DNA of 12,863 nt from Pavlovales sp. CCMP2436. Its lineage: Eukaryota; Haptophyta; Pavlovophyceae; Pavlovales. The stretch covers positions 267,771-280,633 of the forward strand of contig MU631391.1 of assembly GCA_026770615.1 (NCBI GenBank), given 5' to 3'. A program made the translations under genes and the position numbers. Shown here in pieces: positions 6,904 to 12,863 of the stretch. A model generated the notes under the pieces. It worked only from the letters and a program-made list of their open reading frames with translations. It was not told the DNA's origin and made no database searches. How positions within the stretch are numbered: position 1 is the stretch's first letter; the number at the start of each line of letters is the position of its first letter.

Positions 6904-7043
6904 GGTGTTGTTCAGTCACTGGCTTGGTTGACGGCAGGCTGAGGTCGAGCGATCGACCCGAACCCTCAAGCACCAGCACTTACATCAAAGGGTGTGAGTG
7001 TGTGCGCCCCGGCCCCAACGTCCCGCCTCGGCCGCGAAAATAT

Positions 7044-7775
7044 CTATATAAACGTTAGGTCCCGTTCGCGGTCTCCAGGTAAAAAAACCTGGAACCAGCT
7101 CCCGAGCCCCCGGATACCGTCCTCCCCGCTAAGACTGATCAGGCACACGACGACTATCGATGACACTCGACTTGCGCGCTGATCAAACTCTGCTGCATCT
7201 CGCTCGTCTCGAAATGCGGCTCGCCTGCTCATGCACCGCACCTGCAGCACATAATACATGCAGCCCCCCCCCACCCACACCCTCTCCTTGCTTGTCAGTT
7301 GCTCTACTAAATTTCTCGTGTCGCCTCGAAGAGTGTCATGTTGGCGTCGATGGTGATTACGCATATTTTCCTGCCTTGCCCGCTGCGCGATGCCGTGAGC
7401 ATTTCTCTGGGAGTCTTATTCTGGCGTGTTCTGCCTCCTGTATAGGGGATCGCGGGCAATAAGAAACCTTCGTGTTTAGAAACCGAGCCTTTATTGCATG
7501 GTTTGTATGTAATTTAAGCAAATTTTAAGCATTTTTTGTATCTAATTTGCTAAGAAACTCAGCCTCAGCCTCAAAAAGCGCCATTCTTATTGCCCGCGAT
7601 CCCCTGTAGTGGTTCGGTGTATCCATGTGGTACCGCCGATCCGCGGGTGGTGCGGGATGTATGCGTAATATACGTCGATATTGTCGCCCACTTTGACGGG
7701 TTCTCTGCTTAGTTTCAGCACTGCGATGTCTGTTTCCATGACTGTCGCTATGCTGTGGAGCACGTTGTCTGACAT
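7044..7775 (-). pseudogene. OTU-like protease relic B, interrupted by a MITE
   Basis: The minus-strand peptide begins at 7775 with DNVLHSIATVMETDIAV, then VGDNIDVYYAYIPHHP. It is homologous to relic A (INMFYSIATILRIDIAI; about half of aligned residues identical). The spacing suits the WxxxxxLxxLAxxLxxxIxV core of OTU-like cysteine proteases. A TAG directly upstream falls where relics A and C have Trp, and a (TA)n tract lies beyond it. The frame runs into a MITE (7443-7606); if the MITE and one TA copy are ignored, the same frame stays open for about 40 more codons (IDANMTLFEATREI) to a TAG at 7307-7309. A neighbouring frame then continues as NLVEQLTSKERVW to 7044. The catalytic N-terminal part (GDGNC-type Cys loop) is absent. 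The family is inference; homology to relic A is visible. Confidence 0.45.
7443..7606 (-). mobile_element. MITE family M1, copy 1 (164 bp)
   Basis: The ends are inverted: the minus strand starts CAGGGGATCGCGGGCAATAA and the plus end differs only at the first base (T for C). TA lies directly outside both ends (7441-7442, 7607-7608). TA duplication and CAG termini fit Tc1/mariner-like MITEs. The interior matches copy 2 (10126-10292) in opposite orientation, including GCGCTTTTTGAGGCTGAG and GAGTTTCTTAGCAAATTA. It has no coding capacity. Confidence 0.9.
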
Positions 7776-7776
7776 C

Positions 7777-7792
7777 TATATATATATATATA
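7777..7792. repeat. (TA)n microsatellite
   Basis: Sixteen bases of perfect TA repeat, bordering relic B. Confidence 0.9.
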
Positions 7793-8370
7793 GCGTTTTT
7801 ATTATAGCCTCCCCACTTGCAGCCCCTGGTCGGGGACGTAGGGGCATGGCACCTGACTTACTATCTCATAGTTACTATTTCGTGTCATCTTTGCATTGAC
7901 TAACATTGCCATGCGCATGTGTATGTGTATGTATATCGATCTAACATGTGTATGTGTATATCGAGCAGTGGTTCTTCCCTCTCCTCGCTCTCCACGCCGA
8001 CGGACATCCTCTCCCGCAGTGCCTCTGTCTCCTCCCTCTCCTCCTCCTTCCCCTCCTCCTCCTCCCTCCCCTCTTTCCTGCCCCACCCCTACGATACCGT
8101 CTGCAACACGCCGCAAGTCAACTGGCGGCGTTGCAGACGGCAGCGAACGCCTCGCACCAGTCGCGGCCCTCCTCCTTCTCCTTCTCCTCCTCCTTCCCGC
8201 GTGCCTCGCAGCCGCCGCCAATCAACCCAATCAACAGCGCCGAATTTCAAAGGCGGCCGATGAGTGGAGGGGAGTGGCAGCAAATCAACGCACTCACCGC
8301 ACAGCGCCAAAGCGGACAGCCAGTCAGGTGAGTCCCCCCCCCAAACGCCCTTGCCCGGGCACACTACCGG
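7793..8370. other. Unassigned region with long polypyrimidine tracts
   Basis: No gene is firmly supported. 8005-8090 and 8165-8206 are C/T-rich (CTCC/TCC) with few purines. A frame ending near 8327 reads SAEFQRRPMSGGEWQQINALTAQRQSGQP just before a perfect donor CAG|GTGAGT (donor at 8328), so a single exon here is possible, but its 5' part would be encoded by the polypyrimidine tract. All three plus frames are open, which lowers confidence. Confidence 0.4.
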
Positions 8371-8528
8371 AGATCCATTGGCACGCGCGGTGGCGCCCAT
8401 GCCAGTGCAGCCGACTATGGCACGCAGCAGGCAATGAGCGACGCAGCGCTCAGACCAGCAAAACATTCAGAACAGTCAGACGCCAGCTTGAATCCCTATC
8501 ACAAATATATAGCGGCTCAGCATGGTTC
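8371..8528 (+). repeat. Dispersed repeat R1, copy 2
   Basis: The fullest copy. It begins AGATCCATTGGCACGCGCGG, contains GGCACGCAGCAGGCAATGAG, and ends with ATATATAGCGGCTCAGCATG. One frame is open throughout (ASAADYGTQQAMSDAAL..., DASLNPYHKYIAAQHGS) and matches the open frame of copies 1 and 3. It is nearly identical to copy 3 over their shared 80 bases, so they separated recently. Confidence 0.85.
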
Positions 8529-8534
8529 TGACAA

Positions 8535-9070
8535 CTATCCGGCCTGATTCGTTGGGAAGTGGTAAAGGCCGTGTTTTGCCTGCGCTGCTATTGGCCAGAA
8601 GTTGGGTCGCTTATTATGGTCTAGATCGTTCCTCATGGGGTCATCCGGGTCTATATCCGGTCTGCATAGCCTGAGGGCCTTCTTAACCTCCACCGGGAGG
8701 GCGATTGCTAGTGTGATTGCCGCCTCCCGTATTTGTATGGCTGCGTTCCAGCTGGTGGACGGATAAAACAACAAATTGAAAAGGGGATGGGTGGTGGTGG
8801 GAGGAGAGGGCGGTGTGGGGGGGGAGGAGGGGGCCGGGGTGCAGTATTTGTAGTGGGCATTAATTTCCGTGCACAATGTAACAAGCGCTACGGTAGTAAC
8901 TCCCACCTCGCCATGACAGTTTGGACATCTCAGAACCCCGACGTGCTCAGTGTGCAGGTGCCTGTTGTACGCGCCTTCTCGAGTGAAGCCCTACAAACTT
9001 GCGCCAGCGAGCGCGGCTTTCGAGTTCCTTTAAATTCCGAGCACGGTTTTAAATATTCGCACGGAGCGGA
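8535..9070 (-). pseudogene. Zinc finger plus OTU-like relic C
   Basis: From about 8987 to the TAG at 8535 one minus frame is open. It begins FTREGAYNRHLHTEH (8943-8987), with the F-x5-Y-x2-H-x4-H spacing of a C2H2 finger, then LRCPNC (8916-8930). Upstream, a neighbouring frame supplies QVCRA, the likely Cys side, so a small deletion broke the gene near 8990; that frame continues back through KPCSEFKGTRK. Downstream, after a proline/threonine run encoded by the G-rich tract, it reads WNAAIQIREAAITLAIALPV. Its Trp, Leu, Ile and Val positions fit relic A and the OTU C-terminal core, and it ends KHGLYHFPTNQAG, where OTU enzymes carry the catalytic His. No Met starts this frame. A zinc finger plus a protease-like domain would suit a retroelement or host ubiquitin factor; both are inference. 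Confidence 0.45.
8784..8841 (+). repeat. G-rich, purine-biased tract
   Basis: GGG runs separated by short loops, with few pyrimidines except single T residues. It meets the loose pattern for G-quadruplex formation on the plus strand. It lies inside relic C, encoding a Pro/Thr/Ser run on the other strand, and may have expanded after the gene decayed. Confidence 0.75.
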
Positions 9071-9111
9071 GGTTTGGCGCCAAACCACTCGTGTGGTCGG
9101 CCGGGTCGCCC

Positions 9112-9360
9112 ATGACTGATGTGAACGTGGTCTAGAAGATCGTGAACAGGCGCATGCACGGCCACAACACCGAATACCAGGTCAAGTGCACAACCCGGTG
9201 TCCGAGGCCTTGGAGGCGGGGACGGCGATGCTCGAGTTGTGGCTCAACTTGATAATCTGGTACAAGAACCGCACGATGGCGGGATTCATCACCAGCTTGT
9301 TGCGCGCCGTGGACAAGAAGGTCGCCAATGGGTACACGTTGATCATCGCTACCTGCCTCT
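9112..9360 (+). pseudogene. Chromodomain-like relic
   Basis: From ATG 9112 the plus frame reads MTDVNVV, a TAG, then KIVNRRMHGHNTEYQVK. This resembles the first half of chromodomains (VxKIlxxR...EYxVKW), seen in chromovirus integrases and in heterochromatin proteins. The next codon is TGC where the family has Trp; one missing G there would also shift the frame into HNPVSEALEAG and MLELWLNLIIWYKNR, open to about 9360. So one stop and one deletion may have broken it. The opposite strand is also open (9182-9346, MINVYPLATFLSTARNK...), and because both frames share the third-codon position, composition cannot choose between strands. The match is short. Confidence 0.25.
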
Positions 9361-9835
9361 GCGCTCCATTCCGACACGCTTTCCGCCGACGCACTCGGTG
9401 CCGACGCGCTTGCTGCTCACGTGCTTACCGCCGCCACGCTCACCACTGACGCGCTCGCCACCGCTCGCCACTGGGCTACGCGCTCCGCTCGCCACCAGGC
9501 CTCGCGCTCCGCTCGCCGCCGGGCTACGCGCTCCGCTCGCCGCCGGGTTTTGCACTCCGTTCACTGCCGGACATCACGCTCCGCTCGCCACTGAGCTTTG
9601 CCCGCTTGCCGCCGGGCTTCGTACTCCGCTCGTGGCCTACCTCTCGCGCACCGCTCGCCGCTGGGCCTCGCGCTCCGATCGCCGCTAGGCAAAGCGCTGC
9701 GCTCACCGCCGGGCCCCGCGCTACACTCGCCGCCGGCTTCGCGCTCCGCTCACCGCTGGGCTTTGCGCTCAGCTCGCCGCCGGGCTACGCGCTCCGCTCG
9801 CAACCCGGCCTCGCGCTAAGCTCGCCACTCGCCGC
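9361..9835. repeat. 24-bp minisatellite
   Basis: About 19 degenerate units with consensus CGCTCGCCGCCGGGCTACGC plus GCTC. Because 24 is a multiple of three, all frames keep an 8-residue repeat (APLAAGLR on the plus strand, SGARSPAA on the minus). I take the long frames here as products of the array. The units are most regular at 9470-9560 and degrade outward. Confidence 0.9.
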
Positions 9836-10058
9836 CAGTCTCACACGAGGCCAGCGCCGTGTTCGTTTCGATTTGTTTTGCTGAATTGTTTTCACTGCCG
9901 GTCCGGCAGTCAAAAACTGAATAAAAGGGCCTTTTTACCAATAATCGTGTTTGAACGAACTAGGAATTGTGAAGACATCTCTAGACGCAGAATTGAGCGA
10001 GGAACAACTTCGGTGGTGCAACCCGACGCGTGATTATAGCAGGAATGACGAGAAATCG

Positions 10059-10121
10059 GCCTCCAAAGTAAGGTCGGTATTTTGACTCGGATGCTGAAAA
10101 TACCACCCTAACTTCGGAGGC
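10059..10121. repeat. Short foldback, 25-bp arms
   Basis: The arm starting GCCTCCAAAGTAAGGTCGG (10059-10083) is inverted at 10097-10121 with four mismatches and a 13-nt loop. It ends four bases before MITE M1 copy 2. Confidence 0.7.
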
Positions 10122-10125
10122 TCTA

Positions 10126-10292
10126 CAGGGGATCGCGGGCAATAAAAACGGCGCTTTTTGAGGCTGAGACTGAGTTTCTTAGCAAATTACATACAACCAA
10201 TTGTTAAATTTTGGTTAAAATTACTATTGAAGGGCAAAAAAACGAGGCTCAGTTTCTTAACACGACGGTTTCTTATTGCCCGCGATCCCCTG
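10126..10292 (+). mobile_element. MITE family M1, copy 2 (167 bp)
   Basis: Perfect CAGGGGATCGCGGGCAATAA inverted at both ends, with TA directly outside (10124-10125, 10293-10294). It is collinear with the reverse complement of copy 1. Arms hold subterminal similarity (CTGAGTTTCTTA against TCAGTTTCTTAA). No coding capacity. Confidence 0.9.
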
Positions 10293-10418
10293 TATTCTTG
10301 TCTTTTCCTTCAGAATCACGTGTCGGTCTATAGCACCGAAGTTTTTCCCCGTTGAATTCAGCGTCTAGTTGTACCTCCAGAATTTCAAATAAGAAATGAT
10401 TAATACATAATCATTTAA

Positions 10419-10769
10419 TATAATTTCTCAAACGAACACGGTGCTGGCCCGGTCAGAGCTACCTCCTCCCTGTTCGATTGCCACAGCACCGCTCCCATGT
10501 GGTCGATGGCATACCAGGCAAAGGAAGGCGGTTGGATACACATTAACATGTTCTACAGCATAGCAACCATCCTCCGGATCGACATAGCAATAGCCACTCA
10601 CAAGCAAGTGGGAATAGACGTGACCTCAACCTTATTTATTTATATGGCAGGCCCAGACCCCAACCTACTTCACCCAGCCCATCCACTACCAAATCAATTT
10701 AAAAGCGTCCAATGGGCGCCACCAGCAGCACCAAACCAGGGGCACGGAGGTTCCGACAATATTCACTAA
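10419..10769 (+). pseudogene. OTU-like protease relic A
   Basis: The plus frame is open from 10419, with ATG at 10497 and a stop at 10767-10769. The key segment is AKEGGWIHINMFYSIATILR then IDIAIA, followed by TLFIYMAGPDPN. KEGxW, the aliphatic positions and the spacing agree with the C-terminal core of OTU-like cysteine proteases (W, then EL-x-ALA-x-x-L-x-x-x-I-x-V). Relics B and C share this core. The active-site Cys loop is missing and no clear HY pair follows, so it cannot be an active enzyme alone. It may be a fragment of a retroelement or host deubiquitinase. The first 31 bases overlap the inverted end of the 601-bp unit, which may have severed the gene. Confidence 0.4.
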
Positions 10770-11062
10770 TAACACTGATAAACACACCCAGACAAACAGA
10801 CCTCGGACATACGCCCATTCGCGTGATACACAACGCAACATCGGCGCAGATCGGCGTGCGGTGCTCGGTGCTCGGCGGCGCGCTTGGCGGGCGCTTGAGG
10901 CAGCGCTTAGCGTCTAGGTGCACAGCGCCGAACGCACAGCACCGACCGGACAAAGCTCGGCGGAGCGTGCTTGGCGCAGCGTTCCCGGCGCAGCGACCTC
11001 CGGGCCCCTCTCTCGGCGCAGAGCCAACCGCAGTGCCAACCGCGCGTGGCTGGGAGCAACAT
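10770..11062. other. GC-rich region with GGCGC-type short repeats
   Basis: Repeated CGGTGCTCGGCGGCGC, TTGGCGCAGCG and CACAGC(G/A)CCGA motifs produce open frames on both strands, including a plus frame at 10712-11089. No domain is recognised and I do not call a gene. Confidence 0.5.
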
Positions 11063-11262
11063 AGGGGGATGCATTCAACGTTATGCTGAATAAAAAAAAT
11101 GACGGGGGGGGGGGGTGGTCATTCGCGGCCGCAGGCTGCGAGCTCAAATGTAAGGGGGGTACATTCAACTATCGCGGCCGCAGGCCGCGGGGTAGGGGGG
11201 TTACATTCAACACTCCCTCCCGAATGTGCCCACCGAAGGATAAAGGGGGGGTTACAAAATGA
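11063..11262. repeat. Degenerate G-run / TTACATTCAAC tandem repeats
   Basis: Units of about 40-50 bases combine a G run of 5 to 13, (T)TACATTCAAC and TCGCGGCCGCAGGC. G runs start near 11063, 11104, 11155, 11195 and 11244; the NotI-like GCGGCCGC block occurs at 11125 and 11173. It is probably a decayed satellite. From 11263 to 11485 there is AT-rich sequence without a gene. Confidence 0.7.
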
Positions 11263-11485
11263 CGTATTAGCGTCATTCTCCAAAGTCAAAATTTTAACTT
11301 AGCGCCATTCTCGCGAAAAAATCGAATTACATAGTTAAAGGTCTTAAGGTTGACTTTTACATAAAAAATTAGGTGCATCGTGATCCACTCATCGGCGCCG
11401 ACCCGATGGTGCAGCTACCTCGAATCAGGGTCTCCGCTCCAAAAAGGCCTTTTCTATTTAGCGCCGCCACAAATGATATAAAAAA

Positions 11486-11568
11486 GGCACGCAGCAGGCA
11501 ATGGGCGACGCAGCGCTCAGACCAGCAAAACATTCAGAGCAGTCAGACGCCAGCTTGAATCCCTATCA
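11486..11568 (+). repeat. Dispersed repeat R1, copy 3
   Basis: Matches 8411-8493 with very few differences, from GGCACGCAGCAGGCAATGGG through CAGACGCCAGCTTGAATCCC. It lacks the first ~40 and last ~35 bases of copy 2. The same frame is open (GTQQAMGDAALRPAKHSEQS) until a TAA just outside. Confidence 0.85.
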
Positions 11569-11608
11569 GTCAATATAAAGTGAATACAGTACATCTTTGC
11601 CCAGTTTA

Positions 11609-11866
11609 ATTGGCCGCTTTGCGTTTTTTTTTATGTGCGAGTTCCAAACTTTTTGAGTTTTTTGTCGCAAGATAACGAAACACGAACAGGGCCATCATCT
11701 AGTTTCACGTGACTTAATCGCCGTCACTTGTCAATTTCTTATTGCGTTTTCGATGTGGCTTAAAGCGCCTTAGATCGACCAACGAGGTTAAACCGACGTA
11801 GCTTAAACCACTCGCAAAAAAAAAAAAACGGAAAACTTACGGGGGAAAAAAAGACGAAGCGGCCAA
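11609..11866. mobile_element. TTAA-flanked inverted-repeat element (258 bp)
   Basis: TTGGCCGCTT (11609-11618) is inverted at 11857-11866, with TTAA directly outside both (11605-11608, 11867-11870). T/A runs follow in both arms, and TGCGAGT (11636-11642) is inverted at 11810-11816, so the arms are homologous with an insertion in the right arm. TTAA duplication is typical of piggyBac and Kolobok elements. It has no coding capacity. Confidence 0.55.
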
Positions 11867-11870
11867 TTAA

Positions 11871-12429
11871 TCTGCGCAGCGCTGTAGGGACTCAAGCGCA
11901 GGATCGCGACGGTTTGATGCGAAGATGACCAAAGCGATCGTGGCGGAGAGAAGACGCGGAGAGTATGATAGAACATGAGATGATCGATGCGCTGACCCTT
12001 CCATGCCATGCCCGTACGCCGATGGGCTGCAAGTCGGGGGACGTTAAAAGAACTATTATTAGAAAAAGTTGGCGTCTGACTGTCCTAAAAGTTGAGTAAA
12101 TTAATTTCGCTATGAAAACGGACTTGAGCCTCAAGGCATCACGCCCGTGCGCCCCATACCCCCCGCAGCCCTTCGGAATTCACTATTCTACTGGGACTGC
12201 CAACCTAGAGACCGAAATATTGATTCTTCAGGGGCTTAATTAAAGACACGCAAATCTTTTGCAAGTGGTAGCCATAATACAAAATTCACGTTTTGATATG
12301 TATTTTGGACGTATTTTGATACATCCTATTCGTGCCTGCCTAGGGCTAGACTGTTCACTCCCAATCAAGCAGAGCGAAACTAAGAACACGGTTTCTTAAA
12401 TGTCTGCAAGTCTTAGTTATATTATATAA
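11871..12429. other. No supported gene; holds an R1 fragment
   Basis: A minus frame from 12009 (MAWKGQRIDHLMFYHTLRVF...) is open up to the TTAA element and might be a coding fragment, but another minus frame is open too and neither is recognised. 12100-12429 is AT-rich without a usable frame. Confidence 0.4.
12071..12094 (-). repeat. Dispersed repeat R1, short fragment
   Basis: The minus strand reads CAACTTTTAGGACAGTCAGA followed by CGCC, matching R1 copy 1 (CAACTTCCAGGACAGTCAGA) with two differences. Confidence 0.65.
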
Positions 12430-12531
12430 GTTGATCTTAGCGCCCCGACGCAGGACGCAGGCTTCCAAGCGTTACGCCAAAGTGGGAAACTGCCGGTAGA
12501 AGAGGTGGATGACGAGGACGCTGAAATATAG
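12430..12531 (+). CDS. Short acidic C-terminal coding fragment
   Basis: An open frame after TAA at 12427-12429 runs 33 codons to TAG 12529-12531. It reads SAPTQDAGFQALRQSGKL and then PVEEVDDEDAEI. The strongly acidic tail and non-repetitive composition look coding. There is no ATG; TTGATCTTAG (12431-12440) or CCCCGACGCAG (12443-12453) could be a splice acceptor. It would be a terminal exon whose upstream exons are not identified. I do not recognise the family. Confidence 0.3.
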   Translation, partial: VDLSAPTQDAGFQALRQSGKLPVEEVDDEDAEI

Positions 12532-12621
12532 AAGTTAAAAAGAGTCGAGTTTTGTATCACCAGTCATCATAATCTTAACTTGACGCGGATACTTCGTGCG
12601 CACGATTCAGCCGAGCACGTC

Positions 12622-12807
12622 TCAGGAGATGCTGAGTTTGTGCCTCGGCTGCGCGATCTTGCTATTCAGCGCCGTAAGGTCGTCGCGGAGGCGCGCATGC
12701 TGCGCGGTGCGCTTCACTGAGCGCCTCCGCTCGAGCTTCTCCACCTCGCGCTCGATCAGCGCGAAGTCGTCGTGCGGGATTGCCGTCGTCCCGGCAGGCA
12801 CCACCTA
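12622..12807 (-). CDS. Partial coiled-coil exon, unknown protein
   Basis: The minus frame ends at TGA 12622-12624 and reads DDFALIEREVEKLERRR, then RLRDDLTALNSKIAQ. Leu/Ile/Val spacing and alternating Glu/Arg/Lys suggest a short coiled coil. Codons are almost all G/C-ending (GAC GAC TTC GCG CTG ATC GAG CGC GAG GTG), the best codon signal of any unrecognised frame here. No ATG precedes; the frame meets TAG at 12808-12810 in CACGTAG|GTG, which would serve as a splice acceptor with the exon starting at 12807. Upstream exons would lie beyond the right edge. Coiled coils mediate oligomerisation, but no specific role can be assigned. Confidence 0.45.
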
Positions 12808-12827
12808 CGTGCACAGGAGTTCACAAG

Positions 12828-12863
12828 GGTGAGTTTGTGAGTGAGTGAGTGTGTGTGGTGTGT
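12828..12863. repeat. GTGA / GT simple repeat at the window edge
   Basis: (GTGA)n passing into (GT)n. On the minus strand this is a CTCAC/CACA-rich stretch just upstream of the presumed acceptor, and so may be intronic. Confidence 0.8.

Larger units (their letters stand above)
9849..10449. mobile_element. 601-bp unit with 20-bp inverted ends, hosting a MITE
   Basis: GGCCAGCGCCGTGTTCGTTT (9849-9868) is inverted at 10430-10449 with one mismatch. Between them lie a perfect 8-bp-arm palindrome (ACTGCCGG-T-CCGGCAGT, about 9894-9910), a foldback (10059-10121) and MITE M1 copy 2. No flanking duplication is apparent, so this may be a transposon or only an inverted duplication. Confidence 0.45.

Noticed and set aside
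9361..9835. Regular array considered as a CRISPR
   Set aside because: Units are directly tandem at 24 bp without unique spacers; it is a minisatellite.
10712..11089. Plus-strand frame over the GGCGC-rich region
   Set aside because: It overlaps relic A in another frame and is mostly encoded by short GC-rich repeats.
12596..12832. Plus-strand frame overlapping the coiled-coil exon
   Set aside because: It is Ser/Arg-rich antisense of a frame with much better codon use and composition.
1..12863. Search by eye for tRNA, rRNA and bacterial promoters or terminators
   Set aside because: No GGTTCGAATCC-type T-loop, paired A box or rRNA-like sequence was found; a covariance search would be needed to exclude small RNAs.

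Overview
The window looks like nuclear DNA of a eukaryote, probably a unicellular alga or other protist (haptophyte- or stramenopile-like; placement is inference). Pointers: a plausible 78-nt GT-AG intron with a polypyrimidine tract, C2H2 zinc fingers with TGEKPF and SGERPYA linkers, a PCNA-binding motif, many microsatellites, and several families of small inverted-repeat transposons. Coding-like stretches use G/C-ending codons, while the DNA between them is mixed and AT-richer. There is no prokaryotic operon structure, and I found no tRNA, rRNA or CRISPR array.

Layout. 1-2740: a poly-G edge, a short coding-like tail, a copy of a dispersed ~140-bp repeat, a GCN microsatellite, a tandem duplication, a 218-bp foldback element with 91-bp arms, a two-exon coding fragment (1787-2017) and an uncertain acidic coding segment. 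2740-4684: a 1,945-bp element with 26-bp terminal inverted repeats, a near-perfect 8-bp target duplication and many GTGATCCCT subterminal motifs. It carries a broken minus-strand gene for a concanavalin A/LamG-type protein. 5056-5808: an Ala/Pro-rich disordered protein ending in a canonical PIP box. 6346-6770: a minus-strand C2H2 zinc-finger gene whose array appears cut short by a stop at a Cys position.

7044-10770: a graveyard of broken genes. Three fragments (7.7, 8.7 and 10.6 kb) share a motif that fits the C-terminal half of OTU-like cysteine proteases. One lies downstream of a zinc finger in the same frame and one is interrupted by a MITE. A chromodomain-like relic, a 24-bp minisatellite, two related TA-flanked MITEs and a 601-bp inverted-repeat unit lie among them. 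10770-12863: GC-rich and G-run repeats, another dispersed-repeat copy, a TTAA-flanked element, a short acidic C-terminal coding fragment, and a partial minus-strand coiled-coil exon at the edge.

Few genes here look intact. The best candidates for functional genes are the PIP-box protein and perhaps the truncated zinc-finger protein. Most of the rest records nested transposition and decay. The genes do not form an evident pathway. The most unusual object is the LamG-carrying inverted-repeat element.
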